Shown here: one piece after another, positions 33,337 through 41,834 of the stretch | How the letters are laid out: every line of letters begins with the position of its first letter | How positions within the stretch are numbered: position 1 is the stretch's first letter | Assembly (NCBI GenBank): GCA_016841965.1 | Contig: JAEANN010000024.1 | Span: 62,001 to 126,000, forward strand | Origin: Candidatus Roseilinea mizusawaensis | GTDB lineage: Bacteria; Chloroflexota; Anaerolineae; J036; Brachytrichaceae | DNA: 64,000 bases | Reading direction: 5' to 3' | Position numbers and translations under genes: made by a program | The notes under the pieces: model-generated | Seen by the model: only the letters and a program-made list of their open reading frames with translations | The model's database searches: none | Told to the model about the DNA's origin: nothing

Positions 33337-33708
33337 TCATAGCGCTTGCATGTCGCCGGCCACGTACACCCTGACGGGCACGCCTTCGATCTCATCCGGG
33401 ATGCCGTCTTCGGCGCTATCTGGGTTGGCATTCGGGTCAAGCGCCACTGCCTTCCGCACACCGATCATCAACACGGGGCAGCGCGCGGTCTCCTGGTCGG
33501 CTGTAGTAGGGCTGGGATGTGGTGCGGTGGATAACTCGGCCGATGAGCCGGCGGGTGGCGCGACCGGAGCCAGGCCGATCCCTACGCTGATGACATTGGC
33601 TTTGCGGAGTAGCGCAGCTTCATGCCGGGTCTTCACCTGGCGCACATAGTCGAGGTTCAACCTAATTCTGGCGGCAGATTGGCGTTCAATTCGAGCAGGC
33701 TGCTTCAT
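33337..33708 (-). CDS. Conserved protein of unknown function, orphan domain
   Basis: 123 residues. After a basic N-terminus the segments LLRKANVISVGIGL, VLMIGVRKAVAL and DEIEGVPVRVYVAGDM recall the N-terminal module found in front of some trypsin-like or uncharacterised proteins, where the pattern is V-x-G-V-G-x-K ... V-x-V-x-x-K ... I-x-G-V-P-V-x-V-x-x-x-G. Here it stands alone without a protease domain. No catalytic residues are evident. It starts the string that leads into tilS (6-base gap). Confidence 0.6.
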   Translation of the reverse strand: MKQPARIERQSAARIRLNLDYVRQVKTRHEAALLRKANVISVGIGLAPVAPPAGSSAELSTAPHPSPTTADQETARCPVLMIGVRKAVALDPNANPDSAEDGIPDEIEGVPVRVYVAGDMQAL

Positions 33709-33832
33709 ACTCTCATGATACAGCAGAAGGGGCGCCGGGCGTCCAATTCGAAGCGCTGCCGGCTGATCTTGTGAAGCAAGCTTGCCGGCGGCGCTGGCGC
33801 GTGCGTTGTGAGAATCTTTTGTGTCGCAACGG

Positions 33833-34801
33833 CTATTTTGCCGGCATAGCGTGCGGAGCTTTCTGTTGTTTGCCCAACAAACTGCGTTCTTCCCAGGCTG
33901 CCAGCGTCGGTACGGCGATAAAGATAGATGAATATGTGCCGGCGATCAGACCGACGAGCAGTATTGCCACAAATTGACGAATGCTGCCTCCGCCAAACAG
34001 CAGCAAGGCCACTGTCACAAAGACGTTTGTCAGCGAGGTCACGATCGAGCGATGCACGGTTTGCACCAAACTGCGCGACACCACTTGATCGAACGATTCG
34101 CCGCGATAACGGGGCAGATTCTCGCGGATGCGGTCGAACACCACAATCGTGTCCTGAATGGAGAAGCCCACCACAGTGAGCATGGCAGTAAGGAAAAGCA
34201 CATCGGCTTCCCAGCCCAGAATCGCGCTGAACAGCGCCATGGCCCCGCCGGTAACCAGGATGTCGTGGATGAGCGCAATAATGGCACACAGGCTGTAGCG
34301 GATCGGGTGGGGCATCTTGCGGAATGAATACCAGATGAAGAAGAGAATGGCCCCCACAGCAGCCAGCACAGCCAGCACAGCGGCGCTGGCCACTTCGCGT
34401 GCTACTTGTGGGCTGACAGAATCGACGCTCGATTGCGCGCGATCCAGCGGCCCGACGGTTTCGGTCACGCGGCTGAACAGGGCCTCGTTTTGCTCGCCGG
34501 CCAGGAAGGTGGTGCGCACCTGCCATAGATTGTCTTGCGGCTGGCCCAGCCGCGACACCGCCGGGTTATTCAATCCGAAAGCTGTGAATGCGCTGCGCAG
34601 CGCCTCTTCGGTTACCGGCTGGTTGAACTTCAGCACAAAGCGGCTGCCCTCGCGGAAATCGACACCCAGTCGCCACGGAGTGTTGGTTGGCAGCGTGATG
34701 ACGTTGTAGAGCATGGCGACCAGGCCGGCCACGATCACAACCAGCGAGAAAGCAAAGTAGTAGCGGCGATTTTGGACGATTGTAAACAACATGGACTTCA
34801 C
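33833..34801 (-). CDS. secF: Protein translocase subunit SecF
   Basis: 322 residues. After helix 1 (YYFAFSLVVIVAGLVAML) the conserved GVDFREGSRFVLKF begins the external domain, and helices 2-6 include GFSIQDTIVVFDRIRENL, the strongest SecF signature, and SIVTSLTNVFVTVALLLFGG. With SecD it uses the proton gradient to pull exported proteins through SecYEG. It follows secD by 35 bases. Confidence 0.96.
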   Translation of the reverse strand: MKSMLFTIVQNRRYYFAFSLVVIVAGLVAMLYNVITLPTNTPWRLGVDFREGSRFVLKFNQPVTEEALRSAFTAFGLNNPAVSRLGQPQDNLWQVRTTFLAGEQNEALFSRVTETVGPLDRAQSSVDSVSPQVAREVASAAVLAVLAAVGAILFFIWYSFRKMPHPIRYSLCAIIALIHDILVTGGAMALFSAILGWEADVLFLTAMLTVVGFSIQDTIVVFDRIRENLPRYRGESFDQVVSRSLVQTVHRSIVTSLTNVFVTVALLLFGGGSIRQFVAILLVGLIAGTYSSIFIAVPTLAAWEERSLLGKQQKAPHAMPAK

Positions 34802-34836
34802 CTGAAATCAGGGTTTGTGTGCCCGACCGCGCGCAG

Positions 34837-36237
34837 TCAAATGCCCAGCAGCACCTTGCGCTGTTCAAATGTTTCGCTTTGCTGGTAGAGCACCTCGCGC
34901 ATGATGGTGCGCGTGACCACCATTGCAGAGAAAAGGCTAATCAGGATGCCCAACGACAACGTAATGGCAAAGCCTTTGACGGCGCTTGCACCGAATGTGT
35001 TGCCAAACAAGAACAGAATGGCGCAAACAATCAGCGTGCTCAAATTTGAGTCGCGGATCGACAACCAGGCGCGCTGATAGGCCGTTTCAACTGCGCCCCG
35101 AATTGTGCGCCCATTGCGCACTTCTTCCTTGAAGCGTTCGATGACCAGCACGTTGGCATCTACAGCTGATGCCACCGAAGATAGAAACCCAACAATCCCC
35201 GGCAGCGTTAATGTGACCGGCAGCAGGATGAAGATGGCCATCGAGCTTAGGCCGAAGAAGATCAGTCCGATCACGCTGATGGCCCCGATGACGCGGTAGT
35301 ACAAGATCATGAAGATAATCAGGGCCAGCAAGCCGATCAGGCCGGCGATGAAGCTGCGGCGCACCGAATCCGCACCCAGCGTCGCACCCACATCGCGGAT
35401 GCTCTCGATTTTCAGCGGCACCGGCAGCGACCCGTAGTTCAACAGGGTGGCGACCTGGCGCGCTTCGTCGATGGTGTAGTTGCCACGAATGCTGCCGCCC
35501 TCGGTCAATACATCCTGGATGATGGGGCACGACTGCACGATGCTGTCTAGCACGATGCACAACGGTTGCTGGACATGCCTGGACGTGAACTCACGGAAGG
35601 ATGCCTGCGCTTGGGGCTTGACCTGGAACAACACGACGATCTGGCCGGTGCTGGCGTCGGGTCGGGCGTTGCTCTCGAGAATTTCGCCGGTGAAGGCGGT
35701 TTCGTACACAATCACGTTGGTGGGAATCTCGGTGGCGGTGATGGGCCGGCCAATTTGCGACGTGGCCGGGTAGAGCAGCCCCTGATAGAGTCCAAACGTG
35801 GTCGAGATGAGCTGGCCGGCCTGAGGCGGGTTGCGCGTGCCATTGACAAACTCGAGCTGGCCGGTCTTCTGGATCAGGTCAATGGCCAGTTGTGGGTCTG
35901 TAATGCCGGGTAGTTCGACCAAGATGCGGTCGCTGCCTTGAATTTGCACAGTGGCTTCGTTCACCCCCAGCCCGTTCACACGACTTTCGATAATCTGGCG
36001 CGCCGATTCCAGAGAGCCGGTGACCAATTCACTGCTTTGGATGGCCGGGGCCAGCAGCACTTGCAAGCCGCCTTGCAAGTCGAGGCCTTGTTTAATCTGC
36101 AAATCGCGCCCGCGTGGGTCTTGCCAAAAGATGAGATTCTTCAGGAATTCAGGTTTGGGGATGGGCGAAACGATGAATGCGGCGAACAGTCCGAGCGCGA
36201 CGATGATAACTAACTTGATGAGGTTGCGTTCACGCAT
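34837..36237 (-). CDS. secD: Protein translocase subunit SecD
   Basis: 466 residues from MRERNLIKLVIIVALGLFAA. The family blocks are GLDLQGGLQVLLAP in the first external domain, RILVELPGITDPQLAIDLIQ, then the helical part with DANVLVIERFKEEVRNGR and DSNLSTLIVCAILFLFG. The external domain is moderate in size, as usual outside Gammaproteobacteria. The ATG at 36237 is chosen because the 50 codons upstream run through the promoter region and lack conservation. Confidence 0.95.
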   Translation of the reverse strand: MRERNLIKLVIIVALGLFAAFIVSPIPKPEFLKNLIFWQDPRGRDLQIKQGLDLQGGLQVLLAPAIQSSELVTGSLESARQIIESRVNGLGVNEATVQIQGSDRILVELPGITDPQLAIDLIQKTGQLEFVNGTRNPPQAGQLISTTFGLYQGLLYPATSQIGRPITATEIPTNVIVYETAFTGEILESNARPDASTGQIVVLFQVKPQAQASFREFTSRHVQQPLCIVLDSIVQSCPIIQDVLTEGGSIRGNYTIDEARQVATLLNYGSLPVPLKIESIRDVGATLGADSVRRSFIAGLIGLLALIIFMILYYRVIGAISVIGLIFFGLSSMAIFILLPVTLTLPGIVGFLSSVASAVDANVLVIERFKEEVRNGRTIRGAVETAYQRAWLSIRDSNLSTLIVCAILFLFGNTFGASAVKGFAITLSLGILISLFSAMVVTRTIMREVLYQQSETFEQRKVLLGI

Positions 36238-36331
36238 GCAAGGGTACCTTCGTTCATTGAACCGAGTTGCGCAGAATTCGCCCATGGCCTCCAGGCGCCA
36301 AACAGGTATGGCCAGGACAGCGCAAGCGCAG

Positions 36332-36357
36332 ATTATACTACCCCGCCCCTGTATAAT
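36332..36357. promoter_or_regulatory. Divergent pair of -10 elements between secD and the MIP18-family gene
   Basis: On the minus strand TATAAT is at 36337-36332, about 95 bases before secD; on the plus strand TATAAT is at 36352-36357, 56 bases before the MIP18-family ATG. Neither has a convincing -35, so the strong -10 elements carry the assignment. Confidence 0.5.
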
Positions 36358-36413
36358 GTTGCCGTTTGGGCGCGGTTGCACGATCACGTGGTGCGCGCGT
36401 ATGGAGATGATAG

Positions 36414-36761
36414 ATGATGGCAGACGTAAGACAAGATGTAACGCATCAGGCAGGGTCTAACATTGTCGAACTGGAGAATCAGGTTCGTCAGGCGTTGCGC
36501 GAAGTGTACGACCCTGAATTGGGCATGAGTGTGATGGAGCTGGGTCTGATTCGCAAGTTTGACTGGCAGCCGGATAAAGTGGAAGTGACGATGATTCTGA
36601 CGACGCCGTTTTGTCCCTATGGCCCGGCGCTGATCGAGCAGGTGCGCCAGAAAGTGCAGGAAGTTGCCCAGCGAACGGCTGTTGTGACGATGGGACTGGA
36701 AATGTGGGAGCCGTCGATGATGGAAGATCAGGCGGCGGCGAACTGGGGCTTGTATTACTGA
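36414..36761 (+). CDS. MIP18/PaaD-family (DUF59) iron-sulfur maturation protein
   Basis: 115 residues. REVYDPELGMSVMELGLIRK is the hallmark of the MIP18 family, followed by EVTMILTTPFCPYGPALIEQ with the conserved Cys, here in the T-x-x-x-C-P pattern. Relatives (SufT, PaaD, MIP18) help deliver Fe-S clusters. There is no suf or paa operon beside it, so SufT-like housekeeping is the more likely role. GGAGATG precedes the start; a second ATG lies one codon later. Confidence 0.88.
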   Translation: MMADVRQDVTHQAGSNIVELENQVRQALREVYDPELGMSVMELGLIRKFDWQPDKVEVTMILTTPFCPYGPALIEQVRQKVQEVAQRTAVVTMGLEMWEPSMMEDQAAANWGLYY

Positions 36762-36768
36762 CACGATG

Positions 36769-36792
36769 CCGGGATGCATTCGTGCATCCCGG
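36769..36792. terminator. Bidirectional hairpin between convergent genes
   Basis: CCGGGATGCA (36769-36778), loop TTCG, TGCATCCCGG (36783-36792): a perfect 10-bp stem with a stable tetraloop, 7 bases after the MIP18-family stop and 16 before the stop of the convergent MFS gene. No long T-run on either side. Confidence 0.7.
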
Positions 36793-36807
36793 ATCCCGGC
36801 GCGCTTT

Positions 36808-38043
36808 CTATGTGCGCTCTTGCGTGTCCTGTCTTCTCAGCGAGAGTGTGCTGGCCAGCACATTGCCCCCGGCACACACCAGCAATCCTACCCCTATGCT
36901 CAGCCCTGTACTCAGCAGACCAGACATTAGCAGTGGCCCAGCAAAGATTGCAAAGTTCGACACGCTGAGTTGGATGCTGACAAAACTCTCGTAGCGTTCA
37001 GGAGGGGCGTTCTCTACGACTAGCCCAAAGGCGGTGACCTGGAACAATCCGCTTGCCAGGCCGCCGATTACTCCGGCCACCCAGGTGGTGGGCAGGCTCT
37101 GCGCCAGCGCCAGCACGATCATTTGCGCGCCGATGCCGGCGCCGCCCAACGCAAACATGCGTTGGTTGCCGAACCGATGCACCAGGCGCGGCATGAGCGC
37201 ACCCATTGCGGCCAAAGCCAGCCAGTACACGGTGATGTACCAGCCATAGGCTGTGTCGCTGGCGCCCAGTTCGCGCACCAACTTCAGCGGGATGAGTGGC
37301 GCGGAGGCGTTGAGCGCCAGTTGGGAGGCCAGTGTCACAATCAGGTAGCGCGCAGCCGGCCCATGTTTCAAGATATCGCCCAGATCTTTGGCTGCTGACT
37401 GCCGGGTAGGCGCTTTAGCCGGCGCCGGCAGTGGCTTCACTGCGCCAAAGATGAATATCTCGACAATCCCGGCGGCGATGACCACTCCACAGGCCACAAA
37501 ATAGTTGAGCGGCATATTCAGGCGGTCGAGGATGACGGCCATGGCCGGCGTGCCAATGGCCATAGCCAGCCCCAGCACTGTCCAGCGCCCTCCCATCAGT
37601 ACGGCGATGCGCTCGGCCGATGTGATTTTCGGCAGGAATGCAAAGAAGGTGACCTGCACGATGCCGAGGACAACATTGATTGCCAGCGCGGCAGCCACCA
37701 GCGCCTCGGCTTGTTGATCCGGCAAAAGCAACACCAATGGGATCAGCAGCAGCGACAGGCGCGACACAAAAACCGGCGCGATGAGTGTGCGCATCGCGTT
37801 TGGCGCGTGCTGCAGGTACCAGCGCGCCAGCACGCTGGCGGCCGTTAACACCAGCGCCGAGCCTGAGGTCAGCACCCCCAGCAACAGTGGCGAGGCGCCT
37901 AGCCGTGTGGCCAGCACCGGCACGTATTGCTGCTGGATGACCACAAACGGCATCACCCACATCGCCTGGATGATGAACAGCCGCTCGTTGTGGCGCATCT
38001 GCTTGACGAGCGCAGGCGCCGGGTTGTATGTGGGGACTGCCAT
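36808..38043 (-). CDS. MFS transporter
   Basis: 411 residues, about 12 helices. The N-terminal half starts RLFIIQAMWVMPFVVIQQQY and has ARWYLQHAPNAMRTLIAPVF as the basic loop; the C-terminal half has LKLVRELGASDTAYGWYITV and a final helix pair. It is a different subfamily from the MFS protein at 2874. Substrate unknown. It is 28 bases downstream of thyX on the same strand, probably by chance. Confidence 0.85.
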   Translation of the reverse strand: MAVPTYNPAPALVKQMRHNERLFIIQAMWVMPFVVIQQQYVPVLATRLGASPLLLGVLTSGSALVLTAASVLARWYLQHAPNAMRTLIAPVFVSRLSLLLIPLVLLLPDQQAEALVAAALAINVVLGIVQVTFFAFLPKITSAERIAVLMGGRWTVLGLAMAIGTPAMAVILDRLNMPLNYFVACGVVIAAGIVEIFIFGAVKPLPAPAKAPTRQSAAKDLGDILKHGPAARYLIVTLASQLALNASAPLIPLKLVRELGASDTAYGWYITVYWLALAAMGALMPRLVHRFGNQRMFALGGAGIGAQMIVLALAQSLPTTWVAGVIGGLASGLFQVTAFGLVVENAPPERYESFVSIQLSVSNFAIFAGPLLMSGLLSTGLSIGVGLLVCAGGNVLASTLSLRRQDTQERT

Positions 38044-38071
38044 GCTTCAGGGGAGCGACCTGGCGTGCTGC

Positions 38072-38794
38072 TCAGCGCACGTCGCCGAGCACGAATCGCT
38101 CGAAGGCTTCGGCAGTCCAGGGAAGGGCCGGCTTGAAGAAATGCTCGTAGATCACCTCGGCGTAGACGCGAATTTCGTATTGCGCCTCTTGGGCCATCCG
38201 CAGGTGCAAGAAGTGCATCAGGTTGTGAGCATCCACTTTAGCAACCCAGGTGTAATACACTGCGAAGCCGGGTAGAAAAACACGCGCTAGTTCGCGCGCA
38301 ACGCCAGCCTCCAGAGCCTGTTTGTACAGAGCGTATCCACGCGCGTAGTGCTCGCCCAATGCGTCGAACAGCAGTTGACCCTCCGACTCGCTCAGTTGGC
38401 CCAGGCTGGCCTGCTTGTTTGAGGGCGACTGTTTGCGCCACACAGCCGGCACATAGAAATCGTCCTCCTCGAAGGCGACATAGCGGCCCGACTGGGCGTT
38501 GAAATTCCAGGTGCGATGCCGCACCCACTGCCACCAGGTGACTACCGGCGCCCGCACGCGAAACTTGAACTCCACCTGCTCGAAAGGGCTGGTGTGGCGA
38601 TGCTCCATCAGGTAAAACAGCAGTTTCTTGTCTTTGTCTGTGCCTTTGCTCTCGCCCAGGAACGAGGTGCGCGCGGCGTTGACAATGGCCAGATCGTTGC
38701 CCATCAGGTCTTGCAATTCAATCCAGCCCTTATCCAGCACGTTTACCCGTTTCCCGATCAGGCCGGCCCCGGGCGTGGGCATGTCATGAGTCAT
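38072..38794 (-). CDS. thyX: FAD-dependent thymidylate synthase
   Basis: 240 residues. The ThyX motif R-H-R-x7-S is seen in WVRHRTWNFNAQSGRYVAF, and EHRHTSPFEQVEFKFRVRAP and NLMHFLHLRMAQEAQYEIR are the other conserved blocks. ThyX makes dTMP from dUMP with methylenetetrahydrofolate and reduced flavin, replacing ThyA. GAAGGAG lies about 12 bases before the first ATG; a second Met at codon 5 would also fit. Confidence 0.96.
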   Translation of the reverse strand: MTHDMPTPGAGLIGKRVNVLDKGWIELQDLMGNDLAIVNAARTSFLGESKGTDKDKKLLFYLMEHRHTSPFEQVEFKFRVRAPVVTWWQWVRHRTWNFNAQSGRYVAFEEDDFYVPAVWRKQSPSNKQASLGQLSESEGQLLFDALGEHYARGYALYKQALEAGVARELARVFLPGFAVYYTWVAKVDAHNLMHFLHLRMAQEAQYEIRVYAEVIYEHFFKPALPWTAEAFERFVLGDVR

Positions 38795-38830
38795 TGGTGT
38801 TGCTGCTCCTTCAAGAGGTGGGGTGTATTG

Positions 38831-38860
38831 TAGTCGATCAAAGAGTAGTCGATGAAAGAA
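38831..38860. repeat. 15-bp direct repeat in the thyX/SirB1 divergent gap
   Basis: TAGTCGATCAAAGAG is followed at once by TAGTCGATGAAAGAA, two mismatches. It lies 37 bases upstream of thyX and could be a regulator site or a small duplication. Nothing else of note was seen in the rest of the gap. Confidence 0.6.
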
Positions 38861-38979
38861 ATCGGCTGTGGCCGCCGGCAGACTCTGCTATCATTTGCGC
38901 TTTAACATCAACCGGTGTTGTGCGTTCTGCCGGTTGCGCGTCAGGCCGGCAGGGCGGAGTGGATAGGAGGTTTGCAGTC

Positions 38980-39852
38980 ATGTCTGACAGCGCCGCGTTG
39001 GAAGCGTTTGCCGCTGAAGTCAGCCGGCCAGATCGCGAAGTTGACCTGGCCCGGGCCGCGCTGGTGATGGGTGCTTTCGAGTACCCGCATCTTGTCGTCG
39101 AGCAGTATCTCAGCCGTCTCGACGAGCTAGCTGCCGCAGCCGAATCGGCTCTCTCGGCTGCTGATTTGCCTGCCTTGGCGCTTGCTCAATATCTGTTCAA
39201 ACGCGCTGGGTTCACCGGCAATCAAGATGACTATCTCGATCCGCGCAATAGCTTTTTGAACCAGGTGCTCGACCGTCGGCTTGGGATTCCGATTACCCTG
39301 TCGCTGGTATATCTCGAAGTGGCCCGGCGTGTGGGGATCGATGCCGAAGGGGTGGGACTGCCCGGCCATTTCATCGTGCGTTCGCGTGTCCGCCCCGCTG
39401 ACGCCCTGCCCGATCACGCGACCGAGGCTGCTGACACAGACGAAGTGATCTACCTCGATCCGTTTCATGGCGGGGCTTTGATGGAGGAAGAGGATTGCGC
39501 CGAGCGGGTGCGTGCCATCACCGGCGGCAAGCTGCCGTTCGACCCGGCTTTTCTGTCTCCTGTCGGCGCGCGCTATATCCTCAACCGTATGCTGAACAAT
39601 CTTAAGAATGCCTATGCCGGCCGGCACGATCTTGAACGCGCCCTGCGCGTGGTCGAGCGTTTGCTGGTGTTGAACCCCAGCGATGCAGAGGAGACGCGCA
39701 ACTTGGGGTTGCTTCACGCCGGCTTGGGGCACACCCGGCAGGCATTAGCAGCTTTGACGCGCTACCTGGAATTGCGCCCTGCCGCCTCTGACGCGGCGAC
39801 CATTCGCAGCTACATTGTGGCCCTGAGCGGCCGGCTGGCGCGCTGGAATTAG
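38980..39852 (+). CDS. SirB1-family protein (transglutaminase-like fold plus TPR)
   Basis: 290 residues. The core reads DPRNSFLNQVLDRRLGIPIT and LPGHFIVRSR, the SirB1/Transglut_core2 signature, and the C-terminal 90 residues form tetratricopeptide-like helices (LERALRVVERLLVLNPSDAE, LGLLHAGLGHTRQALAAL). The biochemical role is unknown; the family is often found near peptide-release or cell-cycle genes. ATAGGAGG ends 9 bases before the ATG. Upstream in-frame codons to 38794 overlap thyX and are discarded. Confidence 0.9.
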   Translation: MSDSAALEAFAAEVSRPDREVDLARAALVMGAFEYPHLVVEQYLSRLDELAAAAESALSAADLPALALAQYLFKRAGFTGNQDDYLDPRNSFLNQVLDRRLGIPITLSLVYLEVARRVGIDAEGVGLPGHFIVRSRVRPADALPDHATEAADTDEVIYLDPFHGGALMEEEDCAERVRAITGGKLPFDPAFLSPVGARYILNRMLNNLKNAYAGRHDLERALRVVERLLVLNPSDAEETRNLGLLHAGLGHTRQALAALTRYLELRPAASDAATIRSYIVALSGRLARWN

Positions 39853-39881
39853 CCGGCCTCTTGTTGTTCGCTTACCTGTGG

Positions 39882-40778
39882 TCACACATCATCGCGCACG
39901 GCGCGCGTGGCCAGCCAGATCAGAATGGCGCTTGCAGTCAGATAGCACACGGTCAGGATCACAAACGGTGCCGGCAGGACAATTGGCGTGGGTGATGCGG
40001 CAAACGGCCCGATTGTCAGGGTGAGCAAGTGGCCACTGTTTGCAAAGTTCAACTCTGATGTGACCAGCGCCCCAACCGGACTGAGGCTGATGAGCGCGAC
40101 GAACAAGGCGGTTAATGCCGGCACTGCGCCAGAAGCGCCGGCCCGTCCTGTCAGCTCGGTCAGCGCGGGCAACCCCAGCACGGTCAGCACTGCCAGGCCG
40201 ACGACGATGCCCACAACAATCGCATAAGTGATGACGGTCGCACTGAGTGTGTCGTGCGCGCGGCTTGACACAAACACGCCCAGGGTTGTGAAGAGCGCCG
40301 CCGATGCCAGAATGACGCACAGCGCGACTGCGAATTGGGCCGGCTCTACGCCGCCCAGAATAAATGCCAGGCTGAACAGCGGCGTGGTGGCCAGCCCCAG
40401 CAGCAGCACGTAGCCCAGGACAGGGATCAGCTTGCCCCATACAATCTGGCCTGGGCTGAGCAGGGTGACTTTCAGCAGACCGAACGTATGCCGTTCCCGT
40501 TCGCTGCTGATGGCGCCCACGGTGAACGCGGGCGCCACAAAACTGACCAGGACGATTTGCAGCCCGACCATCACGTAGAACAAAGCCGATCCTACCTGGC
40601 TGGAGTTGCTTACGCCCGAAGCAGGGTTGGCCAAGGACACGCCCGTGTACAACAAGATCGTGATGCCGCTGATGATGCCCATATACACGGTCAGCACGGC
40701 ATAAGCGCGCGTCCCACGCATGTAGCCGCGCAATTCCTTCACCATCAACGGATTGATCCCCAGGATTGGCTTTGCCAT
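39882..40778 (-). CDS. ABC-2-type transporter permease
   Basis: 298 residues, six or so helices. NPLMVKELRGYMRGTRAYAV and AFTVGAISSERERHTFGLLK are typical of the NatB/ABC-2 exporter permeases. It follows the ATPase gene by 16 bases, so the two should form a membrane exporter of unknown substrate. A conserved Glu-Arg pair in SSERERHTF marks the coupling helix region. Confidence 0.87.
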   Translation of the reverse strand: MAKPILGINPLMVKELRGYMRGTRAYAVLTVYMGIISGITILLYTGVSLANPASGVSNSSQVGSALFYVMVGLQIVLVSFVAPAFTVGAISSERERHTFGLLKVTLLSPGQIVWGKLIPVLGYVLLLGLATTPLFSLAFILGGVEPAQFAVALCVILASAALFTTLGVFVSSRAHDTLSATVITYAIVVGIVVGLAVLTVLGLPALTELTGRAGASGAVPALTALFVALISLSPVGALVTSELNFANSGHLLTLTIGPFAASPTPIVLPAPFVILTVCYLTASAILIWLATRAVRDDV

Positions 40779-40794
40779 GCGCGCTGCGATTCTA

Positions 40795-41823
40795 TCACTT
40801 GGCGTTCATGTGGTCTGGCTCATTCAGGCCGGTCAGGATCTGTTCCAGCGAATCGGTTTGTTCGCTGAATGACACCACCTGCACGCCGGCACGCATCAGA
40901 TGACGCAACAACTCTGTGGCGTCTCTGTAATCGCCTGCAAACACGATGTGCATTTCTTTCAGTGCATGCAGCGCAGCTACAACTGCCTCGTCTTCAGGAT
41001 TCCCAATTCCCGCCGGGGTGTTGTCTGCATCACCCTTGCCCGCGCTGTGTGACGCGGCCAGGCGCACGTCTACAACGCCCTGGCCGGTGCGCGCGTGGTT
41101 GATTGCCATATCAGCGTCGCCGAAGAACTTGACGCCGATGATGCGATGGGGGTGCAGGCGAGCGCGGATGAGCGCACTCTCGCCGGCGGCGAGCATGTGG
41201 CCGCTCTCCATGATGCCGATATGTGTGCACAGGTCTTCCAGCTCGGCCAGGCTGCGCGAAGTGACCACGATCGTCTTGTTCATGCTGCGCAACTCTTTGA
41301 GCAACTCGCGCAGTTCGACTCGCGCGCGAGGATCCAGGCCGGCGGCGGCGTCGTCGAGCAACAAGACCTGTGGATCATGCACCAGCGCGCGGGCCAGCGC
41401 AAGTCGTTGGCGCATGCCGCGCGACAATTTGTCCACAGACTCATTGGCGCGATGCGACAAATCGACTAAGGCCAGCAAGTCGTTGGTCAGCGCAGTGCGA
41501 TCGTTGGCCGGCACGCCATAGCATGCGGCGAAAAAGGCCATGTATTCGCCGACTGTCATATCTGGGTACACGCCGCTGACATCCGGCAAGTAGCCAACCA
41601 GCCGACGAACGTACACAGTGCGACGGCGGATGGATGCCCCGCCCACCAGCGCGTCCCCACGGCTAGGCGGCAGTAACGTGGCCAGCATGCGCATCAGTGT
41701 AGTTTTGCCGGCCCCGCGTGGGCCAACAATGCCGAAGATCGAGCCGGCCTCGATCTGGATCGACAGCCGATCTACTGCCGTCGTCTTCCCAAAAACTCTG
41801 GTCAGCTCCCTGGTCTCGATCAT
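40795..41823 (-). CDS. ABC transporter ATPase, ABC-2 exporter type, with degenerate Walker B
   Basis: 342 residues starting MIETRELTRVFGKTTAVDRL. Walker A is GPRGAGKTT, the signature is LSRGMRQR instead of LSGGQ, and Walker B reads VLLLDDAAAGLDPRA, with Asp where the catalytic Glu normally is. The His switch is replaced by Ser (VVTSRSLAE). A C-terminal extension (about 240-342) is Asp/Ala-rich and not recognisable. Slow or regulatory ATP hydrolysis is possible. It follows the epimerase gene by 11 bases; the longer frame to 42585 is a shadow of that gene. Confidence 0.86.
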   Translation of the reverse strand: MIETRELTRVFGKTTAVDRLSIQIEAGSIFGIVGPRGAGKTTLMRMLATLLPPSRGDALVGGASIRRRTVYVRRLVGYLPDVSGVYPDMTVGEYMAFFAACYGVPANDRTALTNDLLALVDLSHRANESVDKLSRGMRQRLALARALVHDPQVLLLDDAAAGLDPRARVELRELLKELRSMNKTIVVTSRSLAELEDLCTHIGIMESGHMLAAGESALIRARLHPHRIIGVKFFGDADMAINHARTGQGVVDVRLAASHSAGKGDADNTPAGIGNPEDEAVVAALHALKEMHIVFAGDYRDATELLRHLMRAGVQVVSFSEQTDSLEQILTGLNEPDHMNAK

Positions 41824-41834
41824 GTTTGTGAGGA

